In this document: positions 20,465 to 30,960 of the stretch, in pieces
Numbering within the stretch: position 1 is the first letter of the stretch
Layout: the number at the start of each line of letters is the position of its first letter
Origin: Diploptera punctata
Taxonomy: Eukaryota > Arthropoda > Insecta > Blattodea > Blaberidae
Direction of reading: 5' to 3'
Assembly: GCA_030220185.1 (NCBI GenBank)
Contig: JASPKZ010007296.1
Coordinates: 848,501 to 912,500, forward strand
Length of the DNA stretch: 64,000 bases
Translations under genes and position numbers: made by a program
The notes under the pieces: generated by a model
The model's input: only the letters and a program-made list of their open reading frames with translations
Told to the model about the DNA's origin: nothing
Database searches by the model: none

Positions 20465-20785
20465 TGTCCCGCGCCGTAGCCGAGCGGTTAAGGTAGGAAG
20501 CCTTGGCGCAGAGCTACGGGACTTGCGCTGGTTCGAGTCTCCATGGGGGAAGAAATTTTCTCATGGTATTTCGGCCAGTATGGGACCGGTGCCCACCCAG
20601 CATCGTGAGGCAATTGGGTAGCTACAATAAGTAGCGGCTCCAGGTTGAGGAACCAGCTATAACGGCTGGGGGACTCGACATGCTAACCACATGTCACCCC
20701 TACACTGGCTGTTGATCATCTACCTCTGTGATTGACACATGTGGATGTGAAGGGTCAGCAGCCGGCTGGTAAAAGGGCTACCGCT
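20465..20785 (+). repeat. SINE1 copy with intact head
   Basis: It begins GTCCCGCGCCGTAGCCGAGC and has the B box GCTGGTTCGAGTCTCC, so both polymerase III boxes are present. The body follows to CAGCAGCCGGCTGGTAAAAG. It is slightly shorter at the 3' end than the 340 bp copies. Confidence 0.93.
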
Positions 20786-20834
20786 GAAAAGTGGAAAGAC
20801 CCTCAATCGGAATTTATAACTAACTCTAGCTCAT

Positions 20835-21055
20835 TGTCACTATGGAACCCGGAGGTTAATGGTCATGCGGACATAAGCTCTCCATATATCCCCATCCGAG
20901 CAAATGTTTTCCAGCCATCTCTTGTATAATTCACTTCCCTCAAATCATGGTTAATGTTATTCTCCCACTTCATTCTTGGCCTGCTTACTGGGCGCTTTCC
21001 CTCTGGTTTTCATACAAGGAGTTTCCATGCCCATCTTTCATTCCCCATTCGACTA
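20835..21055 (-). pseudogene. LINE-A 3' fragment
   Basis: It matches the antisense of the LINE-A last coding block (GGACATAAGCTCTCCATA; CTCCCACTTCATTCTTGGCC). It stops near 21055 and carries frame breaks. Confidence 0.82.
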
Positions 21056-21279
21056 TTAGTTTTAAACGCATTGTCATGTCGAGAATTTAACTAATGGACA
21101 TAATATGCTCTGATTTTTGGAAATTCATAATCCTCAGAACAGGACCGTGTTTGAACTACGATCCTGAAGAAAATATAGATGAGCGCGTTATAAATGAGAT
21201 GTACAGATATACAAATTTCCACTTCTAAAAGTTATTTTTCTGCAATTAATAATGCCATAACTAACAAAAACAAACATAT

Positions 21280-21915
21280 TACACATTTTTTCGCTCAAAA
21301 ATGTTAAAACTAAAAATATATAAAACAACGATTCTTTCAGTTATGGATACGCAGACTCCATGTTGCGACAAGTTTAGAAGACCCTTGTTTATAAGTCGGT
21401 TCCTGGTCTCACATTTACACGTGTGGACGATCATCCATCCAGTATAGTGGTAACATATGGTCAGCATATCCGATCTCCTAGGTGTTATAGTTGGTTTTCC
21501 AAACATCTTGTTTTAAGAGGTGAGAAAAGATGAGTATTCTACAAGAAAGTGCTCACAAAAACGTTTGGACCAAACTGGTGACTGGAAAAAAGTAGACTGC
21601 ATAACAGTAAGCTACATTATTTTTATGGGAAAGTAGTTGTAATAAGAACTGTTAAATATCGTAGATAACAGTGCGGTGGACTAGATATAAGACACGAAAG
21701 TGAAATGAAAGGAGGGAATGGATATTCATGTAGAAAAACCAAAAGGGATAGAGTTAGCAAGTGGGCCAAGTATGAAGTGGGAGGATAATACCATTATTTA
21801 ATCTCCATCAAATCATGGTAAATTATACAGGGAGTAAATTGAAAATCAGATAAGTATGTATGGAGAGCTTATGTCCACGCGGGTTCGATAATGCCAGTGA
21901 GTTAGTTGTTAGTGT
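21280..21915 (+). pseudogene. LINE-A fragment interrupted by a SINE1 piece
   Basis: 21280-21345 reads AACTAAAAATATATAAAACA, as in LINE-A upstream of LYGCETW. A SINE1 fragment in antisense follows (about 21364-21505, GGACGATCATCC and GTGTTATAGTTGG). LINE-A resumes at about 21510 with the GEWRRLH-type region and runs to the family end near 21905 (CGGGTTCGATAATGCCAGTG). Confidence 0.8.
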
Positions 21916-22104
21916 GGATAAAAGTAGAATTTACTATGTTTGCTCCAGAATGTTTTATGGAAGCAAATCGATTCAACCTGAAGTCAGTGATAAACTTAAT
22001 TTACTTTACAAACACAACACCATCACAGGATATTAACCATGTCAATGAATTCTGAGAAAAGTATTTGGGCCGGATCGAAATAATGATGATAATCAACTTC
22101 TTGG

Positions 22105-23043
22105 CAATATCGAATACGAATGCTCATGGCCTTGCGGACATAAGCTCTCCATACCGCCATCATGCTCCATGTAATCTTATCTTGAGCTAATGTTTTCCAA
22201 TCATTCCCTCTATAATTCATATACCTCAAATCAGCCTCATTATTGTCCTACCACTGGGTGCTTTCCTTCTGGTTTTCCAGGAAGAAGTTTCAGTGCACCA
22301 CTTTCATTCCCCATTCGTGCCACATGTCCTCCCCATCGAAATCTACGAGACTTAACTGTTTTTATTATATTTGATTTCCCATAAAGCTTATGTAGCTCTC
22401 TGGTATGTAGTCTACTCCATTCATCTCTCTGTATGACACTCTTTGACTCAGACCTTATCTAAGCACTTTATTCTCTGAAAAAATCCATTGTTATATATTT
22501 TCAGTTTGACTTTTTTTTTAGAGAAGTAGAGATGATAAAGTTCCTGCAACGCATAATTGCATGCGTTTCCAGAGTTGAGGATATGTTTAATTTTGGTTTG
22601 CACCTCATTTATGTTTGAAATTATCATTCCTAACTATTTGTGAAATGACCAAATAACAAAAGAAACAAAACGGAACATGGAAAAATGGTAATATGGAAGC
22701 TAACAAAAATAAATAAAAACCGTTCGCGAACCCTAGAGAAGGACTTGGAGAAGAAGTTATGGAATATCTAAGTTACAACACAAACCTAATGAAGTATTCT
22801 GAAAATGATGAAAGTTGAAGGAACTATCATAGACACAATTGAGATAAATAGACTACTATGTTATGGTCATCTAGAAAGATCGATGTCCAAGATGTGGAAT
22901 TGGACTCCTCCAGAAGAATGGAAGGCCAAGAAGCGTTGAAGTGAAGGTTTTTATCCAATAATGCAAGACAGAAACCTGTACCACGAACTTGGAAAAAGGA
23001 ACCAGGAAACGACGTCATGCACGCACGCGCGCACACACACACA

Positions 23044-23092
<49 letters not shown>

Positions 23093-23120
23093 TAATCATA
23101 CTTATATCCGCCAAAATCTG

Positions 23121-23158
<38 letters not shown>

Positions 23159-23418
23159 GAATAATGATGAGATTTATTAGAAATCAGCGACTTCTTCAAA
23201 ATTTCCCATATTTTTCAATAAGTCTCCATTTCCATTATTATATGTGACGATATATTAATTTTATTTATATTTACTTCCAGCCCCAGTTTATTGGCGTATT
23301 TTAATAAATGTATGCTTTTAGTTTTCCTTATTTTTTTACAACTTCAGCATATAGCAACAGCTTATTAATGACATGAGTTGTACGCCTTCTTTGTCATCTA
23401 AATTTTTAATGGATATTC
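22105..23418 (-). pseudogene. LINE-A reverse transcriptase fragment split by another LINE
   Basis: The 3' coding part (22105-22641) matches LINE-A, but the extreme 3' end is not the usual tail. After the insertion at 22647-23179, the match resumes at 23185-23418 with the region upstream of FKYLGT, up to the YADD area (AACAGCTTATTAATGACATG corresponds to the sequence next to the catalytic motif). Many frameshifts. Confidence 0.82.
22647..23179 (+). pseudogene. LINE 3' fragment nested in LINE-A, with (AC)n/(AT)n tail
   Basis: A frame near 22808-22945 reads KVEGTIIDTIEINRLLCYGH and WNWTPPEEWKAK, the post-RT region of another LINE family. It ends in (CA)n then (TA)n at about 23025-23155. GAAAT flanks the insert at 22642-22646 and 23180-23184, a short target duplication. 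The interrupted LINE-A reading is continuous on both sides, which confirms insertion. Confidence 0.8.
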
Positions 23419-23569
23419 TATACTTCTTTCGGCCTTAGTTTAGGTTGTAATGTAAACAGACGCACATGGTTAAGTGTGATTTTATTGGCCACATGAACCT
23501 AATAACATCGTTGTCCAGCGGCGTAGATGAAAACATAGTTCCCTGAGCAATCTACATTTTATATAACTA

Positions 23570-23805
23570 CGTCAGGATTTTTAAACTGACCCAAACCCTC
23601 TGGCGGCACTATGGCCCTGGGGTAGACTCAGCCTCTGACGGAAATGAGTACCAGACGCTTGTTCTGGGGTAAAGGCGGTCGTCACGCAGGGCTGACAACC
23701 CGGCTGACTTAAAGTGCCGATTGTCTAGAAAAAGTGGGAGCCTTAACTTCCTACTACCCCAAAGGCCTCCCGGTCTGTTGTGGGATCACTTTACTTTTTA
23801 CTATG
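23570..23805 (+). repeat. SINE6 copy, head missing
   Basis: It matches 44570-44815 from GGATTTTTAAACTGACCCAA through CTGGCGGCAC to CTACTACCCCAAAGGCCTCC and the GTGGGAT end. The tRNA-like head of the 44570 copy is lacking. Confidence 0.85.
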
Positions 23806-23929
23806 TATGAACAAATGTATCGCAAAAAATAATAATAAAGTAATAAAACACAATATAAGATATGAAAAAATGACAATGGTGAACAGTAAGTATAAATGTA
23901 TATACATTTAAATATAACACCCTTTCGCG

Positions 23930-24341
23930 CAGACGAAGAGAGATATTCAGTTATTCCAACATGGCAGCTCCTGTTGAATACGTAATAAAACACATGTTTA
24001 AATCATGTGTATTATGCCGGACATTGGCATCTTTTAAAAGAAATCTAAATTTATATTTGCTCTAAACTCGACTTCATTATTATCCAGTGTAAGATATATA
24101 TATATTAATTGGTGTTTCCCGTATAATGTATCATATTTATATTATTATTATCGTATCATTATTGTTATTACCCTATAAAATGTTGTTTGTACATGACATT
24201 TACATTGCTACATTTATTGTATATTTAACTGTTTATAATTAGTATAGTGTATATCTATATTTGTCGAATATTTATTTGTATTTGTGCTGGTTGAGTGGAA
24301 GAGAGGGCCTTATGGCCTTAACTCTGCCAGAATAAATAAAG

Positions 24342-24379
<38 letters not shown>

Positions 24380-24395
24380 GTAGTAGTAGTAGAAC
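23930..24395 (+). pseudogene. LINE 3' end with 3' UTR and (ATT)n tail
   Basis: A short coding remnant (SFKRNLNLYLL near 24030-24062) is followed by a 3' UTR with GCCTTAACTCTGCCAG, then AATAAATAAAGCATT and an ATT/AGT trinucleotide tail (24343-24392). This looks like the end of a Jockey/CR1-type LINE; the clade is a guess. No RT left. Confidence 0.6.
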
Positions 24396-24789
24396 TATTT
24401 TGCCGCTTCCCTCTTTCGAAATGAATTGAAAAACGTGTAGGCCTAATCAAGTTTGTTATTCTAAATAATATTTTTATAATTTATAAAATACGAATCGAAT
24501 GAAAGCAGTAGATATTTCATACGTCATGAGTGTTCCTTTATTCTCAGGTAGTATGCCATTGTATCGCTTGCAATTTCCCGTGCCCCCCTTCGTCTCGTGC
24601 TTTCATTCTCTTCGTCTGTGGACTATAGATGCATGGGACTTTGGTAAATTATAGTTTTTAAATTCATGTTAAAGTACCGTTTAGGTTATGTAATAAGATG
24701 TTAATTATATAAGTTTTTTACCTGCTAAGTCAGTCGTCCTCAACTAAGTTATTAGACTTCAAGTCATCAACTGCATAAACGCACCTAAT

Positions 24790-25555
24790 TATAAACTATC
24801 TAAATTTATTGCCACAAAACTTAAAGAAAAAATTACACTAGAAAACAAATATACAGTTAAAAATTCATTTGATCTAGCCAACCAAGTAAAAAATCTAAAA
24901 ATCAACAAAAGCACCAAATTAGTTCATTCGACATAAAAAAATCTATATACAAACATCCCAATCAATGGAACAATAGAAATAATAGAACAGAAACTACAAG
25001 AAAGAAGACAGAAAGTACACTGAACAACTAAACAAAATGATTAAAACGATTTTAAAACAAAACTACTTTAAGTTCAACAACGAAATATACACACAGGACG
25101 ACGGAATACCAATGGGCAGCCCAACATCAGGCATAAATTTCTTAAATATTCCTCAACACATAAAAGGCAAACATTTTGAAAAAACTAAAAGAAAAATTCA
25201 AAATCTAATTATTAGTAAGATATGTGGATGACCTTCTAATAATATATGAAAACGACATCCACATAGAAAAAGAAATCACAGATGAATTGAACAAAATGCA
25301 CAACAAAATTCAATTCACAGAAGAAACTGAAAATAATAACTCCATAAACTATTTAGACTTAACATTTTTCAAAAATTTTACTAACAACAATTTAGACATA
25401 TGCATATACAGAAAACCAACAAACAACACAATAGCTATACACCAAAAATCAAGACACCCAATACAACAGAAAATGAGTACCTTCATCAGCCTAATCAACA
25501 GAATGTTAAAACTACCATTAAACAAAACAAACTACAGAAAATAACTAAACTATAT
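24790..25555 (+). pseudogene. Penelope-like reverse transcriptase, truncated
   Basis: Motifs in order: KNSFDLANQVKNL, then KNLYTNIPINGTIEIIEQKL (the family's FDI..LYTNIP block, near 24940-25000). GIPMGSPTSG follows (near 25105-25130). RYVDDLLIIYEND carries the catalytic YVDD near 25218-25250, in a frame shifted against the previous one. INYLDLTF and CIYRKPTN come next (25345-25425), the usual FLD and YRKPT blocks. The finger region is reduced, and between GIPMGSP and YVDD the sequence is shortened or shifted. Not functional. Confidence 0.85.
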
Positions 25556-25820
25556 AAAACCCTAGCACATAACAACGGATACAAAGAAGAAATGATCATC
25601 AAATTACTCAGAAAACAAAAAAAGAAGAATAAATTTAACAAGTATAACAAAACTAGAAAAAGAATGTAACACAAATACGAACAAATGGATTACACTAACT
25701 TATACAGGAAACGAAACGACCAATTAGCTAATTCGATCAAGAAACAAGATAAAACATTAAAATCGCCTTTAAAACCAATAATAAATCAATAACATAATTT
25801 CTAACAAAACAGAAACAAGA

Positions 25821-26003
25821 AATAAGTATGAAAATAAAGGCGTCTATAAACTAAAATGCAATAGTTGTGATACATTCTACATAGGCAAAACAATAAGAAA
25901 CATTAATACACGATATTCGGAACATTTCAAAAATTTTATTAGCAATGAAAATAAATCAAGTTTTACCAAGCATATTCTCGAAACAGGTCATCGATTTGAA
26001 TAA
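25821..26003 (+). pseudogene. GIY-YIG endonuclease domain of the Penelope-like element
   Basis: The frame reads NKYENKGVYKLKCNSCDTFY, then IGKTIRNINTRYSEHFKNF, ending HILETGHRFE and TAA. The GVY and YIG pair forms the domain's name motif, and R and E of the catalytic set are visible (TRYSEH). The CNSC Cys pair is typical of the Penelope version. In the family this nuclease nicks target DNA for insertion. It is separated from the RT by stops. Confidence 0.88.
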
Positions 26004-26259
26004 ATCGACACAAAGAGTATAATAACAACAGGATCAACATCCTTGAAGACATAGAGATCCTAAAAGATCTCAACGAGTACATTAACGGCAGACATAAATC
26101 CACTATACAACCTTTACAACACCATCAACCATCAGTTCAGTTAAAACGCAGAAGATGAAACATTGATTTCGAAAGGCCTCCATATTAGAACAACTTGAAG
26201 AAGTTTAATAACTTAGTTGAGGACGACTGACTTACCAGGTAAAAAACTTATACAATTAA

Positions 26260-26509
26260 TTTTTGTCAAAACTTTAGAACCTCATTTCCAAGAAATACCT
26301 TGGACTCACCCCTTCTCTTTTTACTCATAAATTCCAGTGAACAAAAGCAACCCTTCTTATCCTGCTTTTAAATACCTGTGAAGAAAAGCAGCAATTGTCC
26401 TGCAATAAGATGTTGAAAAGCTTTGCAGCAAAAGTTTTGAAAGTATGGCTTAATAGCCGACTTGGGGTAGTGATGTGAGGCAAGGTTCATGCGTTTTGGT
26501 GAAAATTAT
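26260..26509. other. No gene seen
   Basis: Flank of the Penelope-like element; unremarkable. Confidence 0.4.
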
Positions 26510-27545
26510 TCTTGTAAGCCCATGTTTTCCTTAACAGTGATTTAGACGCTCTCCCCCTACAGCAGGCATGGGGAACTGCCGAATGAGGGGTAGTATGACA
26601 TCTTCCTCACTCCACCTTTCATTGAACTCAAGACTGGTTATTGTGATCTCGGTATACCATGCAGTATCAGTGGCGGCGCAACCTTACTATCTGAAACATG
26701 TGCACTAACCCTTCCATTCGTACATACTTTACGTATATCTGTGCAAACGTCTGAAGGGCGCGTAGTAGACAGCTGTCACTAATTTAATGTCAGGTTGATA
26801 GTACTCATAGAGAGGCGTAATATTGAGACAAGAGTGTCATCGTTTAATCTGGAGTGTGTTTTAGATTTGATGTGATTTCTCAGCAATCAATTTTGAAATC
26901 CGGTAACTAGCGCGTACTGAAAGTGTTTGCTGCTTTAGATTATTTAAAAATCCCATCCCGTCATCCCCTGTGTAAACAAAACATACAATGTCCCCTATGT
27001 CTATTATATTTAATTTATGAATTTGAACTCCATGCATGTTACCTAATGTACTTTAAAAGTGTATATCATTAATATGCCCCTGTGAAAATATAGTTACATA
27101 TTTATAATCGTGCCTGTGCCTATCCGTATTGATTTGCATGTGAAGATCTGAAATGTCGTGGGATATTATACTTTTTCACATGACGGAACCGCGTAGAACA
27201 CACTAAACAAACAACTTTCGTGCATTCTGAATGCAAAAATAATAATTTACCCAGTCCGTATTAAAATGATATTGGTGTTTAGAATTTGCCCGACTCAGGC
27301 TGCATTGAACGCCACTGACTCTCACTGTGTACTGTCAATCATTGTGTACCTGCGTCTCCAGTGCAGCTACAAATGAGTGGAACGAGTATTGGCGGGATGT
27401 TTGTTATAAGCTCTCGGAGCCCAAGTTCCCCATGCCTGCCTACTAATTTAGTTACACTTGTTTTCGTACCGATGTCATTTGAGTGGGCCGTGGTCAGCGT
27501 TCCGCCTCATACTGACATCTAGGAAACCAAGGCAGGGATTACAAT
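26510..27545 (+). repeat. Dispersed repeat (family 7) interrupted by a hAT-like MITE
   Basis: 26510-26562 and 27439-27545 are two halves of one sequence, because 47448-47610 shows them joined: GTAAGCC.ATGTTTTCC, then AGCTTTTCCCCATACAG, then TACTAATTTAGTTACACTTG, then GTGGTCAGCGTTCCGCCTCA. Family unknown; no tRNA-like B box seen. Confidence 0.8.
26563..27438. mobile_element. Non-autonomous hAT-like element (876 bp)
   Basis: Ends are CAGGCATGGGGAACT, inverted, at 26563-26577 and 27424-27438. CAGG..TGGG.AAC is a hAT-type terminus. Flanks CCCTACAG and CCTACTAA are similar but not an exact 8 bp duplication. The uninterrupted paralogue at 47448-47610 supports insertion here. No transposase inside. 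Confidence 0.75.
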
Positions 27546-28440
27546 GGGATGCCACGGCTGGTACAGAGTCATCTACAATTGGTAACGTAACTACGTCATG
27601 TGGCGTCCGTAGCTCAATCCCGGTGGCGCCTTTGGTCGTTGTAGCAGAATTTAAAAGTAAAAAAACAAATGCAAATTGCGAGGCGCAAGGCACGCATACC
27701 GGTCAGCCATCGGTTCTCTATGGTCAGCCATTACTTTCTCTATGAGCCATTACGTTATTAATGAATTTTATCTGTCCTTGAAACAACGAAAATGCTTTTG
27801 AAATGTTGTGCACCAAGGCTGCAAGAATTATATTGGAAGAGGCAAACCACTTTTCTGCTTCACTCGAGAACTCAACAGGTATTTATTTGTATTATATGAA
27901 TATTATATATATTAAAAATATTATTTTAAAAAATCTGTGTAACAGTTCAGACATTTTGAAACATTCATTTACAATATATGTATATTTCGAAAGTTGAAAT
28001 ATTTGAGTTAAAATTACTTGTTTTGGTATTTAAAAATAAGTTTTGTTTAATTCGTATATGCCATATTTAATATAAAATATAAAAATACGTTAATATTAAA
28101 GTTATTCATATATTAATCATTTTTTAAGATGAATCTATTTTCAACGATAATTTGCTGGGAAAGATAACATTTTAAGATAATTGTAATGATATATTTTAAA
28201 ATTAATTATATATATTGTAATGAAATATTTTAAAATTAATTATATATATTTTAATAATATATTTTTAAATAATTATATATTTAAAAATTGGTAATATATA
28301 TAAAACTTTCAATGTGACAATTTGAGTACATGGATACATATATTTAATAATTGTAAAAAATATGTTATGAGTTTCATTGCAAAACTTCAATGCTAGTACG
28401 TTGTAACACAAATGATCTTTTAACAAATTTCAGGTGTTCG
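27546..28440. other. No gene; very AT-rich
   Basis: 27546-27760 is moderately GC-rich with two overlapping open frames (95 codons plus, 72 minus) that show no family features. From 27890 to 28340 the sequence is almost only A and T, with repeated AATTATATATATT-like stretches. Nothing functional supported. Confidence 0.5.
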
Positions 28441-28529
28441 AAATGGCTAAGATTTTGCAGTCTGGAAGACAGATATAAGACTGCTGCAAGTGTCCCCAGA
28501 GAGAAAGGCTGTGTGTGGATCATTTCGTG

Positions 28530-28755
28530 GAAACTGCAATGAACAGGATATGTGGCACAAATAGGGAATGAAAGAGGGGCAATGAAGCTTCTTTGTAGGA
28601 AAACAAGTGGGAAAACTCCCAGTTGGTAGACCAAGAATGAGGTGGGAGAATAACATTAACCTAGATTTGAGGGAAGTAGATTATTCAGGAGATGATTGGA
28701 AAACATTAGTCCACGTGCCCATGAACCAATCAGTTCGATAGTGCTAGCGATGTAA
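28530..28755 (+). pseudogene. LINE-A 3' fragment
   Basis: It starts within the GHVARMGNERR block (ATGTGGCACAAATAGGGAAT) and runs through GGTAGACCAAGAATGAGGTG to the worn family end near 28745 (CAGTTCGATAGTGCTAGCGA). Frameshifted. The minus-strand frames of 69-86 codons are shadows. Confidence 0.85.
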
Positions 28756-28838
28756 TTAACTTCTTGTTCAGTGTCCCATTCCATCTTTTTCTTTTCTAAC
28801 TGGGACTGCGCATGGCCTCAATATAGTTCAATTGGCTA

Positions 28839-29820
28839 ATGTTTCCATTAAGCACAGTGAGAATTTTTGGCTTAACTGCACTTCTACTAGCGCTTGATTT
28901 TTTAGTTATATTGTTGTAAACTATAGCTCTTCTTCTGTATTTACTAACATTATTTAATATTTGAAACTCTTTCAAACAATTTTTATAATTTTGAAGTATT
29001 TATTTAAATATGCAAATCACAATATTGTGATGCTAACTGCTATTTTCTCCACAGAGTATATTCCTTAGTCTATGATTTTTCTATTGCTGTTTTGGGTTAT
29101 CACTGGTTGGATCAGCGTTAGGGAGTGATAAGTAAGTGTACACCCATTTTTAATAAATGTTTGGTAATTTTAATATTATTAATATATTTTTAACATAGAT
29201 TGGGGATTTATTGCATATATTGGTCATTTAAATTTCATAGCGACTGATAGTAATCGAGGATGATAATCGATTGTGGGTTATTGCTGGCTCTATAAATTCT
29301 GGCGCATGCGCACTGTTGTTCTATAGGACTTTGAAAATATTTCACGCTAGTTTAAGTGCAGTTTTTTTCCTAATTTTTTCTATGTCCCTGGTAGAAACCT
29401 ACCATGCACATGCACCAACAGGTTATATTTTAAAATTGTTTCCCACTATTTACAATAAATTTGACAATTTTAAGTAACGATTATTTCAACATATTTTTTT
29501 TATGATATTTAACTATATATGTAACATGAAGACGTGGCAGCCATATTGATTTGAATGAATATTCTATACAACAGTGCAGCCAATGTAGAATATGAACTTT
29601 AGAATTTCAGAACTTACTATTTATTTTTGGGCATTGCATTCTTTCATAGGTTACAGTGCTTAAATTACATTAGGTTAACTTTAAGGTTTGTTAAATAGCA
29701 TGTATAATGTTGGCTGCATCGCATTATTCCATAGAGTAAACCGCTTTGCATTTGTTGGTGCATGTGCAAGGTGTCTGCCTCGGACTTAGAAAAAATTCTC
29801 ACTGCGCTTAATGGAAACAT
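28839..29820. mobile_element. 982 bp TA-flanked MITE
   Basis: ATGTTTCCATTAAGC.CAGTG with GAATTTTT (28839-28868) recurs inverted at 29791-29820, about 30 bp with one mismatch, with TA on both outer sides (28837-28838 and 29821-29822). A second, inner inverted pair (CATGCACATGCACCAACA at 29403 and TTGTTGGTGCATGTGC near 29752) hints at a more complex inside. No transposase seen. Confidence 0.7.
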
Positions 29821-29822
29821 TA

Positions 29823-30330
29823 TCCATTCGATCTGCCTGCACATTCATTACACTAAATTACCATGTATAAATGTAAAGACATTGTAAGAAATAAATATTC
29901 TCGTAGTGTAACAAGTAAATTATATTTAAATTCCTTATTATATTAATGTGTCATATTTAGTAATTGTATAATCTTGATTAATGCAAGGATGCATTTTCTG
30001 AATAATTCAGTGCTAGAATGAAATACTTTTGTTACTTAAAGTTGTTGTTGTTACTTAAAGTTTATTTGATTAAACAGTTAGGTTTCATAAGTAACTAGCA
30101 CTTATTTCTTCACTTACTTCAATAACAGCGAAGGGACTAGCATCAAAAACTATGGTAAATTTAACCGAGAGTGGAATTATTTTTGTGTAAACAAAATGGT
30201 TGCAGATTGCCCATTGTGGACAATTTTATTTTGACATTTGATTATGAGCTAGGTTCACTGATCTTAATTTTCAATACTTTGTATTTAACATTTATTGTTA
30301 ACACAATGAGGTTATGTATTAATTATTTTT
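29823..30330. other. No gene seen
   Basis: AT-rich spacer between two inverted-repeat elements. Confidence 0.4.
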
Positions 30331-30599
30331 AAATAATAATATAAGTACCTTGTTTTAATCCATCTTCCTGAATTTGAATTGATTTTTATTCAAGAAATGA
30401 AATCATGAAGACCTTTCAAAACATGTTTCATCTTCAAGCAGAAAACGAAATGTGTTTTGAAAGGCATTTGGTACCAAATTACGTGCCGAAGATGAAACAT
30501 AAGTTCTGAAAAGCTTTATGATTTTAAAATTTAATGAAGTTTTTGGAATAAAAATAAATTTTCATTGAGGAAGACATAAAAAAGTACTTATTATTTTAT
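30331..30599. repeat. Foldback element (two imperfect arms of about 105-112 bp)
   Basis: 30331-30435 and 30488-30599 are imperfect inverted copies. Matching pieces in order are AAATAATAA.ATAAGTAC, CTTCCT, TTTATTTTTATTC-like and CAT.TTTCATCTTC, around a loop of about 50 bp. The RNA or single strand would form a long hairpin. No coding content. Confidence 0.72.
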
Positions 30600-30960
30600 C
30601 ACAATTAATACAAAATCATAATTTCTGCTAAGATTTTAAATAAATCCATGTCACTGAAAAGTAAAAAAAAAAAAATTGCATGTTGGACATAAAATGACAT
30701 CCAAAATTTGCTTATAATGTAATAATTTTACATTGTTGAATTAATATTTTCAACTTGAAGCCTCGTATTATAAACTACGCTATTACTTATGATATAATTA
30801 TTATTTGTAGAAATTGTGTAGGAAAGAAGTTAAAGTTAAGTTAGATAAAGCCATAGTTTACATCACATTCCATCTAGCTCATGTACACATCTGACTGCCT
30901 TCGTGGTCATATAAATGTCGTTGCTTTAACATTGCTGCTTTAGTGCTGCTCTTCCGATTA
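30600..30960. other. No gene seen
   Basis: AT-rich spacer with an A-run at 30663-30676. Confidence 0.4.

Larger units (their letters stand above)
24701..26259 (+). mobile_element. Penelope-like element with inverted terminal repeats
   Basis: A roughly 63 bp sequence at 24701-24763 (AGTCAGTCGTCCTCAACTAA core) returns inverted at 26194-26259 with a few differences. Between lie a reverse transcriptase remnant and a GIY-YIG domain in the order typical of endonuclease-bearing Penelope-like elements. These elements often carry terminal repeats in direct or inverted order, so inverted ends fit. The element is AT-rich and broken by stops. A second GIY-YIG remnant is at 57400-57800. Confidence 0.85.

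Noticed and set aside
20465..20540. Functional Leu or Ser tRNA gene
   Set aside because: The sequence is the head of a roughly 320-340 bp repeat present about ten times here, so it is a SINE head; folds are not complete.
27458..27745. Overlapping 95- and 72-codon ORFs as a host exon
   Set aside because: No splice sites, domain or conservation cue could be supported, and part belongs to the family-7 repeat.
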